64,000 bases of DNA from an uncultured Tolumonas sp. (GCF_963678185.1 NZ_OY782757.1:496001-560000), one strand, 5' to 3'. Positions 25,632 through 38,162 are shown, counted from the first letter of the stretch. Numbers and translations are program-made. Notes: generated by a model not told the origin, from the letters alone.

Positions 25632-26419
25632 AGTTGCACCCCTTGCTCAGTTAATCGACAGACTAATTCCTGCACGCTATTCACTTGCTGGCCTGTTTTT
25701 CGGCTGGGTGGCTGTTGCCAATTTTTGGCAATGAGTTCATTTTTCGCAGAGGTAATATCAATATCGTAAGGTTGTTTCGGTTTACGCTTGGCAGCAACTA
25801 AAGCTGGTAACGTAACATAACGGGGTATCGCTAAATCAAGTTCGGCACTGACGATGGCGGGCATAGCAATCGAGGCATGGCGCGATTGGGTAATACGACG
25901 TTGCAGAAAATTAAGCGTCGCCTTATCAATCGCCAATTCACTTACCGCTGTTGCCAACGGCCAACCTAACAAACCAGCTAATTGCCCAGCTAATTCACCT
26001 TTCTCTTCACCTAAAGCTAAACGCCCGAGTAATACCAAATGCGGGGAAAGATCGCCAATCAAGGTAACCAGCTGATCAGGAACCATACGTTTATCATGCG
26101 TTGCATTATTAAGAAGCAATGCCCTGTCCCCCCCCAGTGACAGGGCCCGCTCCACTGCGGCTACACCCGCAGAACTCGAATTTCCGACTACCACAACCTC
26201 TGCGGGTAGATCAGGATATTGATCTTTAAATTGCTGTCGCAACTGGATAGCTGCCTCCACTGCCACTTCATCAAATGGATTTAGCTGCCAGTTGAATGCA
26301 GCTAAATCAGGGGCACCCTGCATCAGCGGGAATGGCAGATTGCTATCTGGCACACTGCGGGCTAAGACAAGAATTTTCAGGCCATGTTGTAATAGCGATT
26401 CAGAGGTGGTTCCTTCCAT
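25628..26419 (-). CDS. fixA: electron-transfer flavoprotein beta subunit (FixA)
   Basis: This 263-residue ETF-beta has NPFDEVAVEAAIQLRQQF, the AMP/FAD-site stretch ALSLGGDRALLL, and PHLVLLGRLALGEEKGELAGQLAGLLGWP. It forms the FixAB complex. ATG 26419 is chosen because AAGGAG lies eight bases upstream; the earlier in-frame TTG would be only one base from it. The gene follows the NifX-like gene by 21 bp, placing electron supply in the same operon as cofactor-handling genes. Confidence 0.85.
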   Translation of the reverse strand: MEGTTSESLLQHGLKILVLARSVPDSNLPFPLMQGAPDLAAFNWQLNPFDEVAVEAAIQLRQQFKDQYPDLPAEVVVVGNSSSAGVAAVERALSLGGDRALLLNNATHDKRMVPDQLVTLIGDLSPHLVLLGRLALGEEKGELAGQLAGLLGWPLATAVSELAIDKATLNFLQRRITQSRHASIAMPAIVSAELDLAIPRYVTLPALVAAKRKPKQPYDIDITSAKNELIAKNWQQPPSRKTGQQVNSVQELVCRLTEQGVQL

Positions 26420-26440
26420 CTGCAAACTCCTTTTGCGAGC

Positions 26441-26947
26441 TTATACGGCACCAACAGCAACACGATATTCAGAGTTTTGATTGCCATAACCCAGTAGGCG
26501 TCTGATCCACAGTGGCGGGTTGTGATTCATTCGCCACTGCAATGATGAAAGCACTTCATCAATCTCGCGTGAGGCTTCCATTTTTACTGGGAAAACGCCA
26601 GCATCGCGAATACGCACAGCAGCCAGATCATTCAGGCCAACGCAGAACATGACATCACATCCTTCTAAACTGGCGACACGCATTGACAGTTGATCGACTT
26701 CACTACCGCCTATCTCAGCCATACAGCAACCCCCTTTTTTACCGGTTCCATTGGGTTGTTTCGGGGCTGCTGCTGCGGCTTCGCTACGGCGTGGTGGTGA
26801 TGCAAAGCGAGCAACGTCGATAAATTCGATGCTGTCATAACTGACGTCATAAAAAACAACCTGACGCGAGAATGAAAATGCGGAATCAACGTGGGTTAAG
26901 TTTTTGCTGCAAACAGCAACTTTCAAATGGCCGATTTTTTTCGACAT
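26441..26947 (-). CDS. NifX/VnfY-like cluster-binding protein
   Basis: This 168-residue protein is of the Nitro_FeMo-Co (NifX/NifY/VnfY) class. It starts MSKKIGHLKVAVCSKNLTHV, with a Cys at the domain start, and has KKGGCCMAEIGGSEVDQL in the middle and the NifX-like end NPPLWIRRLLG. Such proteins carry NifB-co or FeMo/FeV-co precursors between scaffold and enzyme. In Azotobacter a vnfY gene encodes a related factor needed for FeV-co insertion; equivalence here is inferred. ATG 26947 is used because AGGAGAG lies eight bases upstream, at the end of the preceding gene. Confidence 0.75.
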   Translation of the reverse strand: MSKKIGHLKVAVCSKNLTHVDSAFSFSRQVVFYDVSYDSIEFIDVARFASPPRRSEAAAAAPKQPNGTGKKGGCCMAEIGGSEVDQLSMRVASLEGCDVMFCVGLNDLAAVRIRDAGVFPVKMEASREIDEVLSSLQWRMNHNPPLWIRRLLGYGNQNSEYRVAVGAV

Positions 26948-26948
26948 T

Positions 26949-27890
26949 TCAGCTCTCCTTGACATCATTGGGGGGACATTGAGTTGTAAGCGATAGTTGG
27001 TTAGACATTTCAGAAGGCTGAGAGCCAGAACGGCATTCCCAGCGATCAAGCGCAGTAAGAGAAATGGCATTGATATACCGTTTATCTTCTGTGATAGAAA
27101 AAGGTGTTAATGCCTCCATCGGCACGACATAAAACCGATCATTTAAGCGCAAATGAAAATCGATAGGATGACAAAAACCATCGTCATAACGCGGGTTAAG
27201 TTGGATCACACAGAATCCATCGGTGACCTGATAGCGAGGGTTTTCACAATCTAAGCGCCAGTGGCGGTTGATATTCAAACCGGGGCGGAATTGACACAAC
27301 ACACGGTCTTCATCTTCAAAACCACGTAATTCCCCGATCAGATCGGTGAAATAACTTTGCAACATGGCATCGTGGTAAGCATCACCATATTGAGTTTGTG
27401 CGCGATTCAGATAATAAAATACAAGCGATTGCAGCAGCGCTAATCCGGTATCGGTTATTTTTAGAATCAGTGGATATTGGTTACTGTTGCAGCACAATTC
27501 AGTCACGTTGCTTCGCCGCTCAATTTGCCCGTCAGGGTGCAGCCATGCCACACGCACGATACGCAAAAGCCGGTAGGTTTCGGCGATAATTTTGTCCGCG
27601 ATCTGTTTTTTCGGTAGCTGCTGATAACGTTGCCAACTGGTGACACCTTCCAGTGTTTGTGGTTGTTGTTGGCTGAAATAAGCCTCTAACAAATTCAGCG
27701 CAGACCAAGCACCTTGCAGTGATAGCAACATTGTTTGTTTGCCTGAGAATACAGCGTCACTCTGCACTTTTTGTATATCAGCACTACGCTTTTTTGCAGA
27801 ATACATCTCTAATCCACGATATTCCGGCTGATGCCAGTGGCTACCGTGCGATTTACGAAATTCATCAAGCAAACAGACTAATGTTTCCAT
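26949..27890 (-). CDS. unrecognised 313-residue protein downstream of vnfK
   Basis: I do not recognise this family. The predicted protein is soluble and mixed helical, with an N-terminal acidic start (METLVCLLDEFRKSHGSHW), a central hydrophobic helix (GLALLQSLVFYYLNRAQTQYG), and a C-terminal half rich in Tyr, Arg and His (QFRPGLNINRHWRLDCENPRY, then HPIDFHLRLNDRFYVVPME). There is no signal peptide or obvious cofactor motif. The stop codon is immediately before the NifX/VnfY-like start, so the two are coupled. Position between vnfK and cofactor/electron genes suggests a V-nitrogenase accessory role. Confidence 0.7.
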   Translation of the reverse strand: METLVCLLDEFRKSHGSHWHQPEYRGLEMYSAKKRSADIQKVQSDAVFSGKQTMLLSLQGAWSALNLLEAYFSQQQPQTLEGVTSWQRYQQLPKKQIADKIIAETYRLLRIVRVAWLHPDGQIERRSNVTELCCNSNQYPLILKITDTGLALLQSLVFYYLNRAQTQYGDAYHDAMLQSYFTDLIGELRGFEDEDRVLCQFRPGLNINRHWRLDCENPRYQVTDGFCVIQLNPRYDDGFCHPIDFHLRLNDRFYVVPMEALTPFSITEDKRYINAISLTALDRWECRSGSQPSEMSNQLSLTTQCPPNDVKES

Positions 27891-27913
27891 CGAATGACCC
27901 CTACATCACATAC

Positions 27914-27947
27914 CAAAAAAGAGAGTCCGGCCTGAAGGCCGGAACTC
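27914..27947 (-). terminator. intrinsic terminator between vnfK and the accessory genes
   Basis: On the minus strand GAGTTCCGGCC pairs with GGCCGGACTC and is followed by TCTTTTTTGG. It lies 16 bp after the vnfK stop, so downstream genes may depend on partial read-through, which would set their level below vnfDGK. Confidence 0.78.
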
Positions 27948-27963
27948 GCCTGAAAAATGGTGC

Positions 27964-29445
<1,482 letters not shown>

Positions 29446-29783
29446 TTAATACAGTCTGTCGTTAAGCTCACGGTTCTTAGAACCGGTGATAACGGTGTCA
29501 GTCAATTTTGCGGCCAGACCATCGAGCATAAGGCTGATATCAGCAAAACTGGTTTCTTTCACCCAAGGGAAACGGGATTTGAAATCAGCAACCATCAGCT
29601 TGGCATCCGCCAGATGACAACGCGCATCAGGGGTCTCAGCATTCGGCTCTTCTCCGGCAAACAGTTTTTTTGCCTGCGCCATGATGCCGTCGATGTTTTC
29701 TTTGCGATCCCAGCTACGGGAGAAGAATTGCCACAGGCAGCGCTCTTGCACGTAGTTGTAAAGTTCAGTGATGTTCTGTTCCA

Positions 29784-29784
<1 letters not shown>
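29446..29784 (-). CDS. vnfG: vanadium nitrogenase VFe protein delta subunit
   Basis: This 112-residue protein matches the delta subunit unique to V- and Fe-only nitrogenases (VnfG about 113, AnfG about 130 residues). It starts MEQNITELYNYVQERCLWQF and has FSRSWDRKENIDGIM and ADFKSRFPWVKETSFADISLM, typical of VnfG. The subunit is required for dinitrogen reduction and is linked with cofactor insertion. Its ATG overlaps the vnfD stop (TAATG), giving translational coupling. Its presence rules out a molybdenum enzyme. Confidence 0.93.
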
Positions 29785-31265
<1,481 letters not shown>

Positions 31266-31302
31266 TTAATTACTCGGTAAATTTACTTGCCGAATTCAAC
31301 AG

Positions 31303-31318
31303 AGCATCCGTTGTGCCA
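31303..31318 (-). promoter_or_regulatory. sigma-54 promoter of vnfDGK
   Basis: On the minus strand TGGCACAACGGATGCT has exact GG-N10-GC spacing; the -12 box has A for the first T. It lies about 98 bp before the vnfD start. Confidence 0.78.
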
Positions 31319-31429
31319 AATTATGCATAACGGTTGGTTATTTTTTATAACCACATGATTTATAAGCTGTTAATTTTTGCGATGACGATGTATTGATTCG
31401 CAGATGCATGGTTATATGTGCGTGATTCA

Positions 31430-31472
31430 GTTCACAAATGTACAGAAAATAGCTAAATGTTCTCAGCGGTTC
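31430..31472. promoter_or_regulatory. paired VnfA-type sites shared by divergent vnfDGK and vnfA
   Basis: GTTC-N6-GTAC at 31430-31443 and GTTC-N6-GTTC at 31459-31472 begin 29 bp apart. The pair is almost equidistant (about 110 bp) from the vnfD -24 element on the left and the vnfA -24 element on the right, so one VnfA assembly could serve both promoters. Confidence 0.65.
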
Positions 31473-31580
31473 AGATCTCAAATTATCAATACCATTAACC
31501 CATTTATCGTCTGTTCTGATTACAGCAGCCTCTTCTTTATAAGCCTCGCTATATAAAAAAATACATATCGACAAGGAAGA

Positions 31581-31596
31581 TGGCTTTCCTTTTGCA
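31581..31596 (+). promoter_or_regulatory. sigma-54 promoter of vnfA
   Basis: TGGCTTTCCTTTTGCA has exact GG-N10-GC spacing and TTGCA at -12. It lies about 150 bp before the chosen vnfA start and downstream of the shared activator sites. Confidence 0.65.
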
Positions 31597-31748
31597 TTGT
31601 GATCTGCATCTCATTTGTTGGCGTGAAAAATGGTTCGTTATGCTTGTTTATATATAGCGATCCTACAAAAACCGACAACCAATGTGTTAAACCCGACAAA
31701 CCAATAGTCACCAGCAGTCAGGGAACGATAAACGTAATGGGAGGCAAT

Positions 31749-33398
31749 ATGGGTAATCTGGCAACAATAACTTCTGAACCCACTGAGCACAGAGAGCGAT
31801 CACATCGGAGAATACCTGTGGTGTCTTCATGTGCCTGTGACTTAGGCGAATGCCGATCTGAGTCATTACCCTTGCTTTCTGAAGTCAGTAAAGTGGTGAG
31901 TTCTGATGGTTCTTTGTCCAAGACCTTAAAGGTGGTGTTGGATCTGCTGCAAAAACATCTACAAGTTGTACGCGCCATGATTTCGCTCTATGACGCCAGC
32001 TGTGATCAAATATTCATTCATGAAAGCCTCGGTCTGACAGAAGATGAAATCGCAAAAGGCGTCTATTACCCCGGTGAAGGCATTACTGGCAAAGTCGTAG
32101 AAAGTGGTAAACCGATCATCGTGCCGGTCATTGCAGATGAGCCATCATTTTTAAACAGAACAGGTAGTTGGGATGAAGAGCATGATCTGAAGCACTCCTT
32201 TATTTGCGTGCCAATCATACGTGGCCAGAAAGTAATGGGCTCGATCAGTGTTGAACGTCGTTATGACAACCCAGCACTGCTACATCTCGATTTGGAACTG
32301 CTCGCCATTATTGCCACCACCATTGCACAGGCTGTTGAGCTTCATCTACTGGAACACGCACATCAAAAAGTGTTGCGTGATCAGTCCATCAAACTAAAAA
32401 GCGAGCTGAAAGAGAAATTTAAGCCGACCAATATCATCGGTAACTCGAAAGCCATGCAGTCTGTTTACCGCATGATCGAAAAAGTCAGCCATGCAAAGAC
32501 CACCGTGCTGATATTAGGTGAAAGCGGTGTCGGAAAAGAGCGCGTTGCCAGCGCTATCCATTATCACAGCAACTGTGCCAGTGGCTCATTTGTTAAATTC
32601 AACTGTGCATCATTACCTGAAAGCGTCATTGAGAGTGAGTTATTTGGTCACGAAAAAGGGGCATTTACCGGTGCAACTTCACGTCGTACAGGTCGATTTG
32701 AAGAGGCCAATGGTGGCACTATTTTCCTAGATGAAGTTGGTGAATTATCGCTCACAATGCAAGCCAAATTGCTCCGTGTGCTGCAAGAACGCAGTTTTGA
32801 GCGAGTGGGCAGTAACACCACGATCAAGGTTGATGTGCGCATTCTGGCGGCAACCAACCGTGACTTACCCGATATGGTGGCAAAAGGTACATTCCGTGAA
32901 GATCTTTACTACCGTTTGAATGTATTCCCGATCACCATTCCACCACTGAAAGATCGAGGTAATGACATTGTGACATTAGCCGATCACTTCGTTGCTCGTT
33001 TTGCGAAAGAGCAAGATGTTGATGTGCCCCGCATTGCAACACCGGCGCTGAATTTACTGCTCAGTTACAACTGGCCAGGGAATGTGCGCGAGCTGGAAAA
33101 CACCATGGAACGCGCGGTGTTGCTTGCCGAAGATGGCGTTATTCATGGTTATAACCTGCCCACTTATCTACAACCGCCGGCACTGGGGGAAATCAGTGCA
33201 CAGGGTGGGTTGGAAGCACGTCTTTCACAAATTGAATACGAAATGATCATTGAGGCGTTAACCATGCATCAAGGCAATGTCAGTGAGGCGGCGGTTCATC
33301 TTGGTCTTTCCCGGCGGATTTTGGGGCTCAGAATGGCGAAATATCAGCTGAATTATAAAGACTATCGACAAGGCGATGGTCCGTTTAGCCCTGATTAA
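31749..33398 (+). CDS. vnfA: VnfA, sigma-54-dependent activator of the V-nitrogenase system
   Basis: This 549-residue enhancer-binding protein has an N-terminal cysteine motif C28-x-C30-x4-C35 (CACDLGEC), the same C-x-C-x4-C spacing that binds an iron-sulfur cluster in Azotobacter VnfA. A GAF domain follows (about 50-210), then the AAA+ domain with Walker A GESGVGKE, an intact GAFTGA loop (HEKGAFTGATSRR) and Walker B GGTIFLDEVGE. The C-terminus is a Fis-type HTH (HQGNVSEAAVHLGLSRRILG). ATG 31749 is preferred since GGGAGG lies four bases before it. It probably controls all vnf-linked units in this window, including itself. Confidence 0.92.
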   Translation: MGNLATITSEPTEHRERSHRRIPVVSSCACDLGECRSESLPLLSEVSKVVSSDGSLSKTLKVVLDLLQKHLQVVRAMISLYDASCDQIFIHESLGLTEDEIAKGVYYPGEGITGKVVESGKPIIVPVIADEPSFLNRTGSWDEEHDLKHSFICVPIIRGQKVMGSISVERRYDNPALLHLDLELLAIIATTIAQAVELHLLEHAHQKVLRDQSIKLKSELKEKFKPTNIIGNSKAMQSVYRMIEKVSHAKTTVLILGESGVGKERVASAIHYHSNCASGSFVKFNCASLPESVIESELFGHEKGAFTGATSRRTGRFEEANGGTIFLDEVGELSLTMQAKLLRVLQERSFERVGSNTTIKVDVRILAATNRDLPDMVAKGTFREDLYYRLNVFPITIPPLKDRGNDIVTLADHFVARFAKEQDVDVPRIATPALNLLLSYNWPGNVRELENTMERAVLLAEDGVIHGYNLPTYLQPPALGEISAQGGLEARLSQIEYEMIIEALTMHQGNVSEAAVHLGLSRRILGLRMAKYQLNYKDYRQGDGPFSPD

Positions 33399-33420
33399 TA
33401 GCAATGCAATGCGAAAAAAT

Positions 33421-33464
33421 GTTCGGGAATGAACGTCTAATTCTAAGAAAGTTCACGCGGGTAC
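33421..33464. promoter_or_regulatory. paired VnfA-type sites between vnfA and vnfE
   Basis: GTTC-N6-GAAC at 33421-33434 and GTTC-N6-GTAC at 33451-33464 start 30 bp apart. No GG-N10-GC promoter is found between them and the vnfE start; the nearest GG-N10-GC match lies inside vnfE (33538-33553). Confidence 0.6.
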
Positions 33465-33521
33465 ATTCCCCCCTGTTTTCAGACGAACGCTCACCATGCA
33501 ACGGGTGGCAGGAGAAGGCAA

Positions 33522-34937
33522 ATGGATAGTAAAGATCTGGAAAAATTGCAGCAAGAACCCGCATGTCAACACAACAAATCAGGAAAAGGTGGCTGTGCGA
33601 GAGCCAAACCTGGGGCAACGCAAGGCGGCTGTTTTTTTGATGGTGCCAGAAACGCCCTTCTCCCCATTGCTGATGCCGCTCATATTGTTCATGGCCCAAT
33701 CAGTTGTGCTGGCACGTCATGGGATAATCGCGGTTCACGTTCTTCCGGCGCCGATCTTTATCGCAAAGGATTTACCACCGACTTGAGTGATATCGACATC
33801 ATTATGGGGCGTGGCGAAGAACGGCTTTATTTTGCCATCCAACAAATTGTCGAGAAATTCTCCCCAGCGGCCATCTTTATCTATACCACCTGTGTGCCAG
33901 CACTGCATGGTGATGATGTTGCCGCTGTTGCTCGTGCAGCGACAGCACGTTGGAATATTCCCGTCACCGCGGTGGATTGTGCCGGTTATTACGGCAGTAA
34001 AAATTTAGGCAACCGTCTTTCCGGTGAAATTTTACTGAATCAGGTGATTGGCACTCGAGAACCTGAACCCGCAGAGTGGAAACCTAATGGTGTCAGAAAA
34101 ACACACGACATTGGCATTATTGGCGAATGGAATGTAGGTGGTGAATTTTGGCAGATTTTGCCACTGCTCGATGAGTTAGGTGTGCGGGTGCTTTCAACAC
34201 TAACTGGCGATTCTCGCTTTGCAGAAGTTCAAACATTGCACCGAGCTGAAGCTAACTTGTTGGTATGTAGTAAAGCCTTTCTCAATGTAGCGCGAGGCCT
34301 ACAGGAAAAATACGGCATGCCCTACACGGAATGCAGTTTTTACGGCATGAATAACACCTCGGCAGCGTTAAGAAAATTGGCAGCCATGCTCGATGATGCC
34401 GATTTAACAACGCGGGTTCAGACACTTATATCCCGAGAAGAGAATGCATTAATTGAACATTTAGCACTTTATAAACCATTTCTGGCTGGAAAACGGGTGT
34501 TGATTTTCAGTGGCGGTTTTAAATCGTGGTCGCTGGTGGCGGCAATGCAAGAGTTAGGCATGCATGTGGTTGCCACGGGCACAGAAAAGTCGACGGAAGA
34601 AGATAAAGAGCGCATTACCAAACTGATGGGCGATCAGGTTAAGACGATTGATGATAACGATCAGCAAGCGCTGATCCGCGCATTCCATGAGTTGAAAGCC
34701 GACATTCTTATTGCCGGTGATCGCTATATCTACCCAAGTCTTAAATCGCGTATTCCTTTTTTAGATGTCGATCATGTGCGTCACATTGCTTATACCGGTT
34801 ATGCCGGTGTGCATGAGCTCGCTCGTCAACTGACACGCGCGTTGAAAAATCCGGTTTGGGAAAATGTTTCTCGTGCGGCGCCGTGGGCTGCGGAACAACC
34901 CACGGCGTCTGAATTAAAAATCAGTAAAGTAGCGTGA
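33522..34937 (+). CDS. vnfE: VnfE, FeV-co assembly scaffold subunit
   Basis: This 471-residue protein is homologous to NifE and NifD. Conserved segments are [50 protein letters not shown] and, late, [20 protein letters not shown]. With VnfN it forms the scaffold on which the cofactor precursor is converted to FeV-co. Cluster-ligand cysteines are kept, whereas the NifD-type cofactor His environment is not, which fits NifE rather than a catalytic subunit. GCAGGAGAAGG precedes the ATG. It runs with vnfN and vnfX. Confidence 0.9.
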   Translation: MDSKDLEKLQQEPACQHNKSGKGGCARAKPGATQGGCFFDGARNALLPIADAAHIVHGPISCAGTSWDNRGSRSSGADLYRKGFTTDLSDIDIIMGRGEERLYFAIQQIVEKFSPAAIFIYTTCVPALHGDDVAAVARAATARWNIPVTAVDCAGYYGSKNLGNRLSGEILLNQVIGTREPEPAEWKPNGVRKTHDIGIIGEWNVGGEFWQILPLLDELGVRVLSTLTGDSRFAEVQTLHRAEANLLVCSKAFLNVARGLQEKYGMPYTECSFYGMNNTSAALRKLAAMLDDADLTTRVQTLISREENALIEHLALYKPFLAGKRVLIFSGGFKSWSLVAAMQELGMHVVATGTEKSTEEDKERITKLMGDQVKTIDDNDQQALIRAFHELKADILIAGDRYIYPSLKSRIPFLDVDHVRHIAYTGYAGVHELARQLTRALKNPVWENVSRAAPWAAEQPTASELKISKVA

Positions 34938-34947
34938 GGAACAAGCG

Positions 34948-36366
34948 ATGGCTAGATTTCAATTAACACAAGAACCATTGGTGCTTAACCCGCTTAAAGT
35001 AGGCCAATCGATTGGGGCTTCACTTGCTTTTCTTGGGCTTGATCGTTGCATGCCGTTGCAACATGGTGCACGTGGCTGCACGTCATTCAATAAACTATTT
35101 TTTATGCGTCATTTTCGTGAGCCAATTCCATTACAAACCACAGCCATGGAGCTAACGACTGTTGTGATGGGCGCTGATGCTAATGTAGTCGAAGCATTGC
35201 AAACCATTTGTGAACACAACAACCCCGCCGTGATTGGTTTAACAACGACTGGCTTGAGTGCGACACAAGGTGTTTGTCTGCAACATTCCCTCAAAGCATT
35301 TCGGGAACAATGTCCAAAATATGCTGATGTTGCGGTTATTCCGGTGGAAACTTGCGATAGCCAAGGGGGTTTGGAAGCTGGTTTCTCGCTGGCTCTGATG
35401 GCCATATTGAAAACTCAGCTGCCTGCAAAAGCATACGCATCGGTTGCTAAATATAAATCAAATAAGATCGCCTTGCTGCCATCGCCGATGCTCACACCGG
35501 CAGATGTTGAAGCAGTAAAAGAATGGGTTGAATCATATGGTTTTAACGTAATTTGTCTGCCAGATATCTCATTATCTCTGGATGGTAATTTAATGGATGA
35601 TGGCTTTACGACCCTCACGCAAGGCGGTACATCACTGTCGCAAATTGCCGAAATTGTTGAATGCGATGCTGTTATTACACTGGGGCAAAGCCTTAACCAC
35701 GTTGCCGATTGGCTGCAAGAATACCGTGCAGTACCGCAATTGAGATTAGTTGGCTTACACAGTTTGAAAGAGTGTGATCAGCTAAATCTGTTTTTGTCTG
35801 ATCTTTCAGGAAAACCTGTTACTGCTCGTCAACAACGTCAACGCCGACAACTGCTTGATGCGATGGTGGATACACAATTTCGTTTAGGCGTTTCCCGCAT
35901 TGCCATTGGGTGCGAGAGCGATCTGTTATTCGCATTAGAATCAGGGCTAAGTGAAACCGGCTGTGAACTAGTAGCCGCAGTGATCCCGACTTTTCCGCTA
36001 GATGCCAATTCTTCTGTGATCAAAACCAGAGTGAAAAATTTTCCTACCGATGTCATTACCGTTGGCGATCTGGGTGTGTTGGAACATCTGGCGTGCCAGC
36101 AACATGCGGAGTTACTGATCACTAATTCACATGGTTTGGAAATATCGGAACGAGTGGGTATCCCTCTGCTACCAGCCGGATACCCGCTTCACAAACATGC
36201 TGGCGCTCATACCACTCAGTGGATTGGTTACGCCGGTATTCGCCAAACGCTTTACCGCATTGATAACTTATTAGCGTCAGGTCAGCAAACTGTAACGCCT
36301 TATCGTTCCAGTTTTTGGCCTCAACGCGATCTCACTCATTCTGTAACGACCATAACGTCCATTTAG
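34948..36366 (+). CDS. vnfN: VnfN, FeV-co assembly scaffold subunit
   Basis: This 472-residue NifN homologue has NPLKVGQSIGASLAFLGLDR, MPLQHGARGCTSFNKLFFMRHFREPIPLQT, and the diagnostic ELTTVVMGADANVVEAL. It is the partner of VnfE. The cluster-coordinating cysteine of NifN is retained in ARGCTSF. It starts 10 bp after the vnfE stop with GAGGAA before the ATG. vnfX begins 11 bp after its stop, so vnfENX is one operon. Confidence 0.92.
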   Translation: MARFQLTQEPLVLNPLKVGQSIGASLAFLGLDRCMPLQHGARGCTSFNKLFFMRHFREPIPLQTTAMELTTVVMGADANVVEALQTICEHNNPAVIGLTTTGLSATQGVCLQHSLKAFREQCPKYADVAVIPVETCDSQGGLEAGFSLALMAILKTQLPAKAYASVAKYKSNKIALLPSPMLTPADVEAVKEWVESYGFNVICLPDISLSLDGNLMDDGFTTLTQGGTSLSQIAEIVECDAVITLGQSLNHVADWLQEYRAVPQLRLVGLHSLKECDQLNLFLSDLSGKPVTARQQRQRRQLLDAMVDTQFRLGVSRIAIGCESDLLFALESGLSETGCELVAAVIPTFPLDANSSVIKTRVKNFPTDVITVGDLGVLEHLACQQHAELLITNSHGLEISERVGIPLLPAGYPLHKHAGAHTTQWIGYAGIRQTLYRIDNLLASGQQTVTPYRSSFWPQRDLTHSVTTITSI

Positions 36367-36377
36367 AGGGAACTGAT

Positions 36378-36923
36378 ATGTTAAAAGTCGCCTTTGCCAG
36401 CTCAGATGGTGAGCACGTCGATCAGCACTTTGGTGCCAGTGAACAATTAATGATTTTTGAAATTCAGCCTGGTATGGCTGATTTATTGGATGTGGGTCAT
36501 TTTGAACAAGCCACGATGAAGGGTGAACACAAAGACAAAGTGCCAGGCTATGAAGATGGCGAACCACTCGCGGTTGAAGCTGAACCCGAATTAGAAGATC
36601 AGCCGGCTTTACTCACGGAAGATAAAGTCATCGCTAAAATCGGTTTTGTGGGTGAATGTGCAGCGGTTTATGCCGCATCGATAGGCACCTCTTCTATTCG
36701 TCGCTTGATGAATGCGGGTATTCAACCTGTCATTGTCGATTATGGCCACGAGGTGGTTGATTTACTCAATGAAGTGAGTTTTGCATTAGTACATGGTGGT
36801 CTATCCTGGGTTGATCGGGCTAAGGCAAAAAATAAATCCCCCGATAGATTTACATCATTAGAGAATAAATCTTGGGAAAACAACCTGACACAGCATAATT
36901 TAATGACAGATATTCCTGATTAA
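36378..36923 (+). CDS. vnfX: VnfX, FeV-co/precursor carrier
   Basis: This 181-residue Nitro_FeMo-Co domain protein has MLKVAFASSDGEHVDQHFGA, the usual NifX/VnfX start with the conserved HFG motif, and a middle acidic stretch (EDGEPLAVEAEPELEDQP) common in these carriers. VnfX of Azotobacter binds the V-containing cofactor precursor and passes it to the apoenzyme. GAGGGAACT precedes the ATG; an earlier in-frame codon in the vnfN end is less likely. It ends before an intrinsic terminator. Confidence 0.88.
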   Translation: MLKVAFASSDGEHVDQHFGASEQLMIFEIQPGMADLLDVGHFEQATMKGEHKDKVPGYEDGEPLAVEAEPELEDQPALLTEDKVIAKIGFVGECAAVYAASIGTSSIRRLMNAGIQPVIVDYGHEVVDLLNEVSFALVHGGLSWVDRAKAKNKSPDRFTSLENKSWENNLTQHNLMTDIPD

Positions 36924-36940
36924 GAAAAATATTTAATTCC

Positions 36941-36966
36941 AAAGACGCCTTGTGCGTCTTTTTTTT
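36941..36966 (+). terminator. terminator of vnfENX
   Basis: AAAGACGC pairs with GCGTCTTT across a short CTTGT loop and continues into a long T-run. Confidence 0.88.
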
Positions 36967-37027
36967 ATATTTATAACCAGCGTTTTTAATAAAAAACTTT
37001 CTATATAAAAATATATTCGGAATATTT

Positions 37028-37070
37028 TTACTTTTATGAACTATTTTCATTGATTTGTACTCCGATGAAC
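37028..37070. promoter_or_regulatory. paired VnfA-type sites before vnfH
   Basis: TTAC-N6-GAAC at 37028-37041 and GTAC-N6-GAAC at 37057-37070 start 29 bp apart. The second is a perfect match to the Azotobacter-type VnfA motif. They end 66 bp before the -24 element. Confidence 0.68.
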
Positions 37071-37135
37071 GTGATATAGATGCATATATCACGCAGTCAA
37101 ATACAAAATCATTATAAATCAATATGTTAAATATT

Positions 37136-37151
37136 TGGCATGCCAGTTGCT
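37136..37151 (+). promoter_or_regulatory. sigma-54 promoter of vnfH
   Basis: TGGCATGCCAGTTGCT matches the consensus with exact GG-N10-GC spacing, 42 bp before the GTG start of vnfH. Confidence 0.87.
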
Positions 37152-37166
37152 CTATATAATAGGTAA

Positions 37167-38075
<909 letters not shown>

Positions 38076-38135
38076 AATAATATTTCTCGCTGAATGACGT
38101 TGACACTTATTCAGATTGGAAATATCGACACTAGG

Positions 38136-38162
38136 AAGGCGCCAGAATATGGCGCCTTTTTT
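38136..38162 (+). terminator. terminator of vnfH
   Basis: AAGGCGCC and GGCGCCTT form a perfect stem followed by a T-run. Confidence 0.9.

Noticed and set aside
26441-27070. Longer start for the NifX/VnfY-like gene
   Set aside because: The first 41 codons would lie inside the preceding gene and show no domain; ATG 26947 with AGGAGAG fits better.
33506-33521. TGGCAGGAGAAGGCAA as the vnfE sigma-54 promoter
   Set aside because: The GG to GC spacing is one base short and the stretch is the ribosome-binding region directly before the ATG.
33496-33786. Frame of 96 codons starting MQRVAGEGK over the vnfE start
   Set aside because: It overlaps vnfE in another frame, and vnfE has the better ribosome site and a clear family match.
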